From positions 1-33,629 of the IMG/VR virus record IMGVR_UViG_3300047316_000272: 33,629 nt of DNA. One strand, 5' to 3'. This DNA is from a virus. Position numbers and translations under genes: made by a program. Positions within the stretch are counted from its first letter, which is position 1. Each line of letters opens with the position of its first letter. The notes under the pieces are model-generated. The model did not search any database. It was not told the origin of the DNA and saw only the letters and a program-made list of their open reading frames with translations. This document shows, piece after piece, positions 17,333 to 24,640 of the stretch.

Positions 17333-17704
17333 TCAGGCGACTTTGTGTCTGTGCTTAGTCAAATAACGGATTGCGGAGTACAGCATTCCTACATCATCCT
17401 TAAACATACCTAGACCACTATTGCAGTTAATACAAAGAATATCCCTAAATTGACCCGTTGCGTGGTCGTGGTCGATAGCGAATCGCGCATTTTCCTCTGG
17501 CGTTCGCTGACAGATAGCACACGGTTTCGTTTTACGAAGAACTAGAATCTTCTCAGCTTCGGCGCGAGAAAATCCATAGCTCTCAATGTGCTTAACTGGG
17601 TCGGCGTCCTTTCGTAATTTGCTTCTACACTTTCGACACCAACGTTTGTGGCCGCGATACTCAGCCATCGGCTTTTCAATTTTGCATTTTGAGCAGCGTC
17701 TCAT
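17333..17704 (-). CDS. Endonuclease VII-type HNH endonuclease (copy 2)
   Basis: The 123-residue protein has the same architecture as the copy at the left end but is shorter and diverged. Two N-terminal zinc knuckles (C4/C7, C23/C26) are followed by a short helical linker. The nuclease core is C62-x2-C65, then D78-H79-D80-H81 in IDHDHATG, then C91-x2-C94 in CINCNSGLG. It is linked to the glycosyltransferase by a four-base ATGA overlap and is followed by two hairpins. It lies in an AT-rich patch that continues into the 3' part of the glycosyltransferase gene. A homing or junction-cleaving activity is expected from the family; the target is unknown. Confidence 0.85.
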   Translation of the reverse strand: MRRCSKCKIEKPMAEYRGHKRWCRKCRSKLRKDADPVKHIESYGFSRAEAEKILVLRKTKPCAICQRTPEENARFAIDHDHATGQFRDILCINCNSGLGMFKDDVGMLYSAIRYLTKHRHKVA

Positions 17705-18654
17705 CTTGCAATCACAAGCCTTCTTGGAGTTTCGTACTCGACATCCATCATGGGAAACATATGAGCAAGTAACTTTGCGTACCGTGCTGTAAGAACCTTT
17801 TTGGATTCTTCGTCTGGAACATCGACAAATATCTTACCGTCTTCTTGTCGAGAGAACCGCGTCGGCTGAAACCACTTCACATATTCGGTGCTGACCAATT
17901 TACCTTCGGGAACAGCCCGCATCTTCAAAAGCTGCATGGCTGCATCCCAAGGACTTGGATCTGGGTTCCAGTCTCGAAGTAAAATCTCTTCAACGGCAAT
18001 GTGTTTTTGTTCTCGCGTAAGTAAATGAGAATGAAAAAAATACGTGTTAAGTGCCTCCGCCTCGCGCTTGACTGCCTTTAACAAATCGACAAATGTGAAC
18101 AACTTGAGTCCGTAGCGGGCGATGTTGCGGCTGAGAGTGTAGTCGTCGATGAGATGGGAAGGCTTGATGCCATTCCGCTGCTCGTGGACAGTGGGGTAGA
18201 TATTCTCGCAGGCTTGCTCCAGCGTCAGGTCTTCGAGCGGATGCCAGAGATCGAGGCACCAGTTAGAGGCGACGGTGAACCAGTTCCCGCTACCGATGTG
18301 GCGCGCGTCGCGGCGGAAGTACTCGTCGTAGCGCCAGCGGTTGCCGGCCATGTCGGAGCCCCAGTGGAGGACTTCGTTCTTTGAGAGATGGTCAGTGGGG
18401 TCGAACATCTCGATATGGTTGACAATTGCGTCTGCGTCGAGATAGAGGTTCCAATCGTAGTCGCGACCTAGCTGGTGGATTTGTAATTTTTCGTACACCG
18501 GTGGGAAATCCGGATACTTGCGCTTCGTGATAACCTTGAACTCCGCGCCAATCTTATGCGCCCACTTCTCCATCGCTGGAAAAGTCAACGCGGTGATTTC
18601 CGGCGCGTAGTTGTCTACACACAACGTCCAAAGTGCCTTCGTTTCCTGCTTCAT
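17701..18654 (-). CDS. Glycosyltransferase, GT-A fold
   Basis: The 317-residue protein starts with a strand-helix region of a nucleotide-sugar-binding fold (KALWTLCVDNYAPEITA, WAHKIGAEFKVITK). It reaches the metal- and nucleotide-sugar-binding DxD motif in LYLDADAIV (D73, D75). Later blocks GNWFTVASNWCLDLW and HLIDDYTLSRNIARYGLKL with an HSH motif near 210 fit the acceptor half of GT8- or DUF-type phage glycosyltransferases. No membrane segment is seen, so it works in the cytoplasm. Possible acceptors are a virion protein, phage DNA or a host envelope precursor. Its neighbour upstream in the operon is a secreted SGNH hydrolase module. The 5' part is GC-rich, but from about 18060 to the stop the gene becomes AT-rich, suggesting a recombination joint. 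Confidence 0.8.
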   Translation of the reverse strand: MKQETKALWTLCVDNYAPEITALTFPAMEKWAHKIGAEFKVITKRKYPDFPPVYEKLQIHQLGRDYDWNLYLDADAIVNHIEMFDPTDHLSKNEVLHWGSDMAGNRWRYDEYFRRDARHIGSGNWFTVASNWCLDLWHPLEDLTLEQACENIYPTVHEQRNGIKPSHLIDDYTLSRNIARYGLKLFTFVDLLKAVKREAEALNTYFFHSHLLTREQKHIAVEEILLRDWNPDPSPWDAAMQLLKMRAVPEGKLVSTEYVKWFQPTRFSRQEDGKIFVDVPDEESKKVLTARYAKLLAHMFPMMDVEYETPRRLVIAR

Positions 18655-18669
18655 TCCTCCGCCTCCAAA

Positions 18670-18882
18670 CTAGTATTTTTCACTCCCGAGATTCGCGAAT
18701 CCGCCTCCGCCTCCCTGGTTGCTCTTTTGGAACGCTTCGTGTCGCTTCTCATCCTTGTAGAGCCGATAGCCGCGGGATAGGTTGCGGCGATTCTTGAACG
18801 CAGCTTGCTCGTCCTGCTGGTTCTGAGAGTTCGCGCCGAGATTGCCGCGTGGATTGAAGGGTTGGACGGTGAGGGAGCCCAT
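18670..18882 (-). CDS. Small basic Gly/Asn-rich protein, unknown
   Basis: The 70-residue product is hydrophilic, with many Asn, Gln, Lys and Arg and a run of five glycines near the C-terminus (QGGGGGFANLG). The start overlaps the stop of the preceding small gene by one base (TGATG), and GGGAAAAG lies just upstream. There is no recognisable family. Its tight fit in the operon supports a real gene. Confidence 0.55.
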   Translation of the reverse strand: MGSLTVQPFNPRGNLGANSQNQQDEQAAFKNRRNLSRGYRLYKDEKRHEAFQKSNQGGGGGFANLGSEKY

Positions 18883-19097
18883 CAGCTTTTCCCGATGTCC
18901 GGAAATTTCTTATGCACCTTCGAACGCACTTCAGACTTCTCTTCAGACGAACCAAACTGCGAGACGCGGGAGAGCGCGTTGCGCGCGTGACTCTTGTCGG
19001 GAATCGGATACCCACCTTTTCCCCCTTCGCGCTTCGACGGCAGGGCGAATTCCTTCCTGTTGAGACTCTTTCGTGCTTGGTAGCTTAGACGCGCCAT
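18882..19097 (-). CDS. Small conserved protein resembling the DUF6582 family
   Basis: The 71-residue product has MARLSYQARKSLNRKEFALP, then YPIPDKSHARNALSRVSQFG, EEKSEVRSKVHKKFPDI. This layout (a short N-terminal helix, an ALP turn, YPIPD-HARNAL-RV-Q-G, and a K-V-x-K-FP-I end) is a pattern common to small proteins in many phages and some bacterial genomes, here named from memory as DUF6582. Its function is unknown. It sits one base after the Cys-rich gene and one base before the Gly-rich gene, so all three are probably co-translated. Confidence 0.65.
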   Translation of the reverse strand: MARLSYQARKSLNRKEFALPSKREGGKGGYPIPDKSHARNALSRVSQFGSSEEKSEVRSKVHKKFPDIGKS

Positions 19098-19098
19098 T

Positions 19099-19350
19099 TC
19101 ACTTTCTCCCTAGTTTTGAGAATTCATCCGAGGATGCAGGCTGCTTCTTCGCGGGTTCATAGTAGTCGCTGCAATACTCGTCGATTGGGCCCGGGATTAC
19201 ATTCGAGCCGTGGTTCCAGGCGATGAAGTATTCGCTGCCGCAGATGCGCTTGTCAGCATCCTTCAGATACTTGCAATTCTTACACATCGACCCGCCGCGC
19301 GGGACGCGCATTCCGGCTTGATGATCTGGAGGATAGGTCGCTTTAGACAT
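19099..19350 (-). CDS. Small four-cysteine protein, possible zinc or Fe-S site
   Basis: The 83-residue product carries C23-x2-C26 (CKNCKYL), C37 (RICGSEYF) and C59 (EYCSDYYEP), spaced like a small metal-binding knuckle or a high-potential iron-sulfur protein. Phages with DUF6582-like proteins often encode a partner of this kind; I recall this but cannot verify it here. The C-terminus is polar. Co-translation with the two following small genes is likely because only one base separates the stop from the next start. Confidence 0.6.
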   Translation of the reverse strand: MSKATYPPDHQAGMRVPRGGSMCKNCKYLKDADKRICGSEYFIAWNHGSNVIPGPIDEYCSDYYEPAKKQPASSDEFSKLGRK

Positions 19351-19371
19351 GGGCGAGAAGGAGAGGGCGTT

Positions 19372-21381
19372 TCATTGGATTACTTTCCAAGTACATCCCC
19401 CCGCCGCCTGACTCACTAATTGAGATTCCAGTATTCGGACTTGGTTTTGTGCTATTGCTAGGGTTGCGGCACCATCAAATGTCTCGGCGCTCCAGGGGGT
19501 ATTGGAGCCAGTCTGCGCGGGAAATGCGACCAGCGTAGAACCGACAGTATTGATGTTCTTTATGAAGATTTGCTGACCCGTGTATCCTTGGCATGTTTGC
19601 AGCGTGAAGTTGCCTGCTCCAAAGTTGAGGATAACGTGCTGGTCCGCGTCCTGCTGTTCTGGGGATGAGCAAGAACCCGCTATAGTTTGCGCCCCTAGCC
19701 CCGTTGTGAGGTTGTAACCTATTAACGTTGTGGCGTTGGAACCGCTTAGGGCGAAGTAGGTCTGGTTGTATCCCGTTGGGGTAATCCCCGTGCAGGTACA
19801 AAGCGTTCCCGGCAGACAGGTATTGCTGCCCGCGAAGGTGATTGTCACCGTATTGGTCGCTTCGGTGGCTCCCGTGGTGGCGATGGCAGCTGCAGCGGCG
19901 GAAGAATAGGTCTTCGCAGTTGTAAAATCGCGGTTTCCATAAAAGCGATTGTAAGCAAGCTGTTCGATAGGCGTGATTACGTTATCCACGGCATTCTGTG
20001 TCGGATGGATAGCATCAACCTGGAAGAACGTCGTATTCGCGCTTGCGCTGTCAGCGCCAAGCTGCGTAGTCCCGCCCATGTCGATAAAGAAATCGGCGGA
20101 CGTGTTCCAGGTGGTTCGCAGGAGGGGATTCAGGTTGTCTTTATTGGTGTCCTGCCCCGTTCGGCTAATCATCGAGGTAAGGGCGCACTTGAAACCCGCC
20201 GTTCGCGCGTTCTTACACGCTTGGAAATTCAGGGAAGCAGTCAGAGCTGCCGTGGATCCACCAGCAACGTCGTTCGTGCCAGCCCATTCAAGCAAAGTAT
20301 TTCTTGCGGCCGTCGGCTGCAGATATTCATAAGCACGGGCAAAACTCCCGCTCACAATACCCGCCATTGTGCGGCTACCGGAGCTTGAGTTGATGGACGT
20401 TAATCCGTTTGTGTTGCTAAGTTGTACGAGAGAAGTCCAACAGGTTGAGACGCCCTTGCAGGAGGTGATTGAGTCGCCGTCGAAAACCACGGAGTCGTTG
20501 GTTGATGCCGCAACTCGAAGTAGCGGAGGTACCTGCCGTGAAGCCATCACGCTCGCCATATAATTGTGATCGGCCAGTAATTCGGCGGCGCTCAGGATTC
20601 TGTTGTAGAAAACAGCGTAATAGATTTGGCCTGTGAAGTACGACTGCACCCCGAACCCTTCGTTCACGGCACCGCCGCCGAGCAGGTAAAATCCTTGTGT
20701 CTGAAGGCCGCATTTATTCCCCGTGCTTGCGTCTACGTCAGTAGACACTACTCCATTGAATACAACCTGGTCGGAGCCTCCGGAGTTGCAGATAAATCCA
20801 ACAGAGCCGATGCCGTTCATCCCTCCAGCACTGCATCGACCGATAACGCCGTTCCCAATGAGGAAGGTTCCCTCTACTCCTGGGACGGACATGGTGCAAG
20901 ATGAGGCTCCTCCCGTGCTGAGAGCCGAAAAGATGCCGAATGAATGAGTAGAGGTACCTCCTCCATTGCCTTGTAAATAGGCTTCGAAGGCATTGAACGG
21001 CGGGTGGGCATTGACGTACATCAGGACGGTCACTGCGCTGTTAAGAGCCGCTGGAAGTTGAATTGCGCCGTTCCCCGTGAAGTTACACCCGCCAGAACCA
21101 GAGATGATGGTTGGGGCCGTTCCCTCAGTTGCGGTGGCGTTGTTTCCACTGCCTGAATAATCAACCAATGCCCCACAGGTCTCAGTCGGAAGCATTCGAT
21201 ATTCAGCTATGAGGCCATTGGAAACTGGAATGGCGGTCAATCCCGGCGTGCCCGGTGTGGATGAGAATGTAGTCCCCCCGCCTGAGCCGCCAACCGTCGG
21301 ACCATACCCTCCCGGCGGCGTCTGCGCGAACGCAAGGGTGCCGATGAGAGACAGCAATACTGCCAGAAGAATTCTCTTCAT
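19372..21381 (-). CDS. Signal-peptide-bearing LamG plus SGNH/GDSL hydrolase
   Basis: Start is ATG 21381; a GTG three codons earlier overlaps the upstream gene. MKRILLAVLLSLIGTLAFAQT is a Sec signal peptide. In residue numbers from the GTG, about 58-280 form a LamG/concanavalin-like domain: GLIAEYRM, DYSGSGNNATATEGT, then FYNRILSAAEL near its end. Residues about 300-485 form an SGNH/GDSL domain with block I GDS (S307 nucleophile), block III GTND (N373) and block V DAIHP (D459, H462). This is a full set for an esterase or deacetylase acting on sugars. The C-terminal 180 residues are a beta-rich fibre-like domain. About 16 cysteines suggest an oxidising environment. It is likely an exported or virion-bound esterase that removes acetyl groups from a surface polysaccharide. 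It sits between portal and capsid genes, not with the fibres. Confidence 0.82.
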   Translation of the reverse strand: MKRILLAVLLSLIGTLAFAQTPPGGYGPTVGGSGGGTTFSSTPGTPGLTAIPVSNGLIAEYRMLPTETCGALVDYSGSGNNATATEGTAPTIISGSGGCNFTGNGAIQLPAALNSAVTVLMYVNAHPPFNAFEAYLQGNGGGTSTHSFGIFSALSTGGASSCTMSVPGVEGTFLIGNGVIGRCSAGGMNGIGSVGFICNSGGSDQVVFNGVVSTDVDASTGNKCGLQTQGFYLLGGGAVNEGFGVQSYFTGQIYYAVFYNRILSAAELLADHNYMASVMASRQVPPLLRVAASTNDSVVFDGDSITSCKGVSTCWTSLVQLSNTNGLTSINSSSGSRTMAGIVSGSFARAYEYLQPTAARNTLLEWAGTNDVAGGSTAALTASLNFQACKNARTAGFKCALTSMISRTGQDTNKDNLNPLLRTTWNTSADFFIDMGGTTQLGADSASANTTFFQVDAIHPTQNAVDNVITPIEQLAYNRFYGNRDFTTAKTYSSAAAAAIATTGATEATNTVTITFAGSNTCLPGTLCTCTGITPTGYNQTYFALSGSNATTLIGYNLTTGLGAQTIAGSCSSPEQQDADQHVILNFGAGNFTLQTCQGYTGQQIFIKNINTVGSTLVAFPAQTGSNTPWSAETFDGAATLAIAQNQVRILESQLVSQAAGGCTWKVIQ

Positions 21382-21382
21382 T

Positions 21383-21778
21383 CTACCCACCTGTAATATA
21401 AGCGGTGATTGAGACGCTGTTGGTGCGAGTTCGCATCAGGAGCCGGACGAAGTTGGCGTTGACAAATGTGGCGTCGAAGTGGAAGCCGTTGTTGGTGGAG
21501 TCTACGGTCGTAATGTTGCCGTTTGAGACGGTTTGATAGTTCGCATCGGAGTCAACTGCGGCGACTTGAACGTCCACTTCGAATGCACCAGGAGCGCCGC
21601 TGAATTTCGCATCGACGCTAAATGGAGTCGCGGCGACATTTGGCGTGTGCGGCAGCGCGAGTTGCTGCGACGCGGCAGTTGTGCCTGTGCCAGGAGTCGG
21701 CGTCTCGGCGTTCCAGACCTGGAAGGCGACGCCTTTTGCGGAAGATTGAGTGGGAACTACGGCTGCGTATGCTGGCAT
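21383..21778 (-). CDS. Beta-rich virion-associated protein
   Basis: The 131-residue, Ala/Thr/Val-rich protein reads as alternating strands: VDAKFSGAPGAFEVDVQVAAVD, then NGFHFDATFVNANFVRLLMRTR and SVSITAYITGG. This is a jelly-roll-like pattern that resembles phage decoration or fibre-base subunits. It has no signal peptide. The TAG stop is one base before the ATG of the SGNH protein, so the two are coupled and may act together, for instance as a docking subunit. The function is not established from sequence. Confidence 0.55.
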   Translation of the reverse strand: MPAYAAVVPTQSSAKGVAFQVWNAETPTPGTGTTAASQQLALPHTPNVAATPFSVDAKFSGAPGAFEVDVQVAAVDSDANYQTVSNGNITTVDSTNNGFHFDATFVNANFVRLLMRTRTNSVSITAYITGG

Positions 21779-21949
21779 CTATTTGCTCCCGAGCTTGCTG
21801 AACTTTTTATCGTGCTTGCGCTGGGCGGCGGCACCAGCAGCGGTCTCTTGATTCCCATGCATGTAGCCGAGCTTGTTCATCGTCGCGTACACGCGAGGAT
21901 TCTTCTTGCCATACTCAGCTTCCAGTTTCTTTTCGAGGAACGCGGGCAT
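21779..21949 (-). CDS. Small basic phage protein of 56 residues
   Basis: The gene lies in the gap between portal and the beta-rich protein. It reads MPAFLEKKLEAEYGKKN, then a central TMNKLGYMHGNQET stretch and a lysine-rich end (KHDKKFSKLGSK). Its TAG directly precedes the next ATG. The upstream Shine-Dalgarno sequence is weak. Very small proteins with a MPA-LEKKL start and KLG-type middle are frequent next to portal genes in phages, but I cannot name a function. It is too short to be caught by length-based gene finding. Confidence 0.6.
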   Translation of the reverse strand: MPAFLEKKLEAEYGKKNPRVYATMNKLGYMHGNQETAAGAAAQRKHDKKFSKLGSK

Positions 21950-21989
21950 ATTCGTCTAAGTGTATTCAATCATTCGTCTAGGGCGCAAC

Positions 21990-24356
21990 TCATCCGATGG
22001 GTGCGGCGGTTGGAGATGGCGCGCCGGGACCGCCTGCGGCAGCTTCGCCTTTGCGGATTGGAGCTGGAGGCCCGCCGAGGTTGCCTGCGGCGGGGCCGCT
22101 CTGAGAGCCGTGTTGAGAGCCCGCTACCTTCGAGCCCGCGTGACCGCCTGGGGCAGTTGGAGATGGGGGGCCACCGGGAAGGAGCGGCATCGACGCGGCC
22201 ATGAGGTCTTGAGCGGTCGCCTGTATATGAGCGATCCAAAGGTCGGCTTGCTCTTTATTCGTTCGCAGCAGGTTCTCAAATTCTTGGGACTGAGCGTCGA
22301 TTTTGTGTTGGAGCAAGTGGATTGCAGAATCCTGCACAATTGGCAGCAGAATCGGCTGCTGATTCTGATTGATGAAAAGGTCCCACTCTCGCATCGCCTG
22401 CTGCCTCGCGCGGTCCATCGACTGCCGTAAATCGGTCGCGCCGAATTTCTCCAGCACCGCGTAGTCCTGCTCCGGGTCGCCACCGGGCATGATGGCGCCG
22501 ATCTGCGCGAGGGCGACGATATTCGCGCGCTCTGTTGCCTGCGACTTCGGGAACATCGCGTCGTAGTTGATGCGGTAGCGGACGGCACCTTTGAGATCCG
22601 CGGCCTTGAATTTCAGGAATTGCCATTCTTTGTTGGGACCGAGGAAGGCGAGGATGCGCTGGTCGGTCCAGTGTTGACGTGCGAGTTCGATGCCGATGCC
22701 GTAGCCTTGGCGCCAGCCTTCGACCCAGATTTCTTTTATGGGTGCGATGGACTGGTTGGCTTTCTCGCCGAGGAAGGCGAGGGCGGATGCGGCGGTGACG
22801 CCGGATGGCACGTCTGCGCCGGTGACGAAGTGGGTGCCTGCAATCGTCTCCATCTCAGAGTCGCAGCGTTGGATGGCGAGGTCAGAGGCTTGGACGCTGC
22901 CGAGAGCAGCTTCAAGGTACTCAGGCTTCGCGACGCTTGTGCCGCCGAAGGTGATGGGCTTGTAGTTGAGGATCTGGCCGGACTCGCCAGTGACGCTCTT
23001 GATGCCGCTGCCGATGGGGTTGAGCAGCTTCGGACTCCCGGTGCGTTGGAAGGTCTTCTGCATGTTGGAAGCGATGATGTTCCGGCGGGCTTGGATGGAG
23101 GCAAGGTCATTTGCACGCGGCTTGCCCCAGGCTCCGCCGCTGGCTTCCATGTAGAAGTGGGTCAAGGGCAGGTACTTCTGGCCTGCGGACTGACCGGCGC
23201 CGTATTCATTCGGAAGAGGGCCGAGTTCGAGGATTTCATTCCCCATCTGCACCGCGCGGATGCCTTCTGGGTAGTCGTCACAGGGGAGTTCCTGGTAGAC
23301 CCAGGCGGTGAGTTGGTCGCGACCGTCACTTGTGACATCACCGATGCCGGTGAGACCAGTGAGGTAGCTGCCTGCGTAGGCGATTGCGACGAGATAGTTC
23401 CGAGTCATCTTCATCGGCTCGGGCATCGAGTCGCTGATTTTAGCTGCGAAGTCAGGCCAGTGAGCTTTGGCTTCCTCGGCGCTGTAGCGATGGGGGCGCA
23501 TGTACCAGCGGTGTCTGCCGATGCCAAGGCGGACTGTGTTGTCCCAGTAGATTTCATAGGGACTCAGGACATCCGCACAGAGCTTGCCGATGGGGAGTTG
23601 AGTCGTGCCTGCGGGGGCGAATGGCGGCTGCGCGGGTGGAGGCGGAATTGGCACGCCGGTTGCATCAAGCTGCGGCGGCGGGGGCGCGGGTGGGCCGCCA
23701 CAAGCTGCACAAGGCTTCGTGTTATTGACAGTCAGGTCGCCGCATTGAGTGCACTGAAATTGAGGAATCTCCTTCGACCCATGCTTCGGGTCGTAGTCGT
23801 AATACCAGTCGAGAAAGGTGTTCCCGGTGAGCGTCAGCCAGAAGCCGAGGTCGCGCTTCAGCGAGCGAGTGCAGATTTCTTCGTCGATGACCTCCCGGAT
23901 GCGCTCGGCGACTTCAGCTGTTCCGACATCGACAGCGGCATCCGTCTCCGGCATCGGACTCAAGGGGATTTCCCCTTGGATGATGCTGGACATCAGGTCA
24001 CTATTAACTTTCGCAAATGTATTCGTGATCGACCGCGGCCAGTCGGCCGGCAGCATCAGGTTACGAATCTCCTTCGAGCGCCAGTCAATCCTGACCCACT
24101 GGATGCCAAGGAAGAAGAAGATGTTTCTGAGCCACAGTAGCTCGTATGAATAGCGACGATTATTCGCCTTCTTGAAATTCTTGCTGATGCGACCCTTGAT
24201 TTTTTCGACAGCCTTCGGGTCGGCGATGTCGTAGGGATTCGGAGGGGCGTCTTTCTGGGGATTCAGCGGCGGCTGTTGAGCGGACGGAGACGCATCATCC
24301 TGCTGCTGGACGCCAGTCTGTGCTGTCGAACCAAGTCCGGAGAAGAGAGTAGACAT
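21990..24356 (-). CDS. Portal protein with zinc-ribbon/proline insertion
   Basis: The 788-residue protein is of P22-type portal size and lies two genes after TerL. WPRSITNTFAKVNSDLMSSIIQGEIPLSPMPE, IREVIDEEICTRS and FWLTLTGNTFLDWYYDYDP match the portal core. The second half has RANDLASIQARRNIIASNMQKTFQRT and the WVEGWRQGYGIGIELARQHW region, then a Gln-rich crown-like tail ending in Gly/Pro/Ala repeats. An insertion at residues 200-250 holds two CxxC knuckles (C202/C205 and C216/C219) followed by a Pro-rich run. The dodecameric ring forms the DNA entry pore and binds the terminase and adaptor. Its start overlaps the preceding small gene by one base. Confidence 0.88.
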   Translation of the reverse strand: MSTLFSGLGSTAQTGVQQQDDASPSAQQPPLNPQKDAPPNPYDIADPKAVEKIKGRISKNFKKANNRRYSYELLWLRNIFFFLGIQWVRIDWRSKEIRNLMLPADWPRSITNTFAKVNSDLMSSIIQGEIPLSPMPETDAAVDVGTAEVAERIREVIDEEICTRSLKRDLGFWLTLTGNTFLDWYYDYDPKHGSKEIPQFQCTQCGDLTVNNTKPCAACGGPPAPPPPQLDATGVPIPPPPAQPPFAPAGTTQLPIGKLCADVLSPYEIYWDNTVRLGIGRHRWYMRPHRYSAEEAKAHWPDFAAKISDSMPEPMKMTRNYLVAIAYAGSYLTGLTGIGDVTSDGRDQLTAWVYQELPCDDYPEGIRAVQMGNEILELGPLPNEYGAGQSAGQKYLPLTHFYMEASGGAWGKPRANDLASIQARRNIIASNMQKTFQRTGSPKLLNPIGSGIKSVTGESGQILNYKPITFGGTSVAKPEYLEAALGSVQASDLAIQRCDSEMETIAGTHFVTGADVPSGVTAASALAFLGEKANQSIAPIKEIWVEGWRQGYGIGIELARQHWTDQRILAFLGPNKEWQFLKFKAADLKGAVRYRINYDAMFPKSQATERANIVALAQIGAIMPGGDPEQDYAVLEKFGATDLRQSMDRARQQAMREWDLFINQNQQPILLPIVQDSAIHLLQHKIDAQSQEFENLLRTNKEQADLWIAHIQATAQDLMAASMPLLPGGPPSPTAPGGHAGSKVAGSQHGSQSGPAAGNLGGPPAPIRKGEAAAGGPGAPSPTAAPIG

Positions 24357-24640
24357 CAGTTAGCTTTCTGAGGTTCGCCTTCGACGGCCTTTGCAATTTC
24401 TTCAATCATGCCGGAGGCTTCGGGGTCTTCAAATTGCTCGACGAGGTAACGTTCGATTTCCTTGGATGCGAGGACTTCAGCGCGGACGCTGGGAGTAGAG
24501 GGTTCGAAGCCGCGAGAGGCTGCGAGTTGGTCGAGAGCGATGTCCGCGCGCCGCTGCTGCTCGTCGCGCTCGGCGATGACGCGCTTCAGCGTCTCTTCAA
24601 GAAACTCGGCGTAGCGGCGGGAGACGAAGGGGAGTCGCAT
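24356..24640 (-). CDS. Small helical protein between terminase and portal
   Basis: The 94-residue product is helical and charged: YAEFLEETLKRVIAERDEQQRRADIALDQLAASRGF forms a likely coiled coil. An EVLASKEIERYLVEQF segment and an acidic end follow. One-base overlaps link it to both TerL and portal. Small proteins in this position are common in phages and may bridge packaging proteins; no family is recognised. Confidence 0.65.
   Translation of the reverse strand: MRLPFVSRRYAEFLEETLKRVIAERDEQQRRADIALDQLAASRGFEPSTPSVRAEVLASKEIERYLVEQFEDPEASGMIEEIAKAVEGEPQKAN

Noticed and set aside
22620-24140. A 506-residue plus-strand open frame opposite the portal gene
   Set aside because: It is antisense to a strongly supported portal, has no ribosome site or domain, and its protein is an unpatterned mix typical of GC-rich antisense frames.
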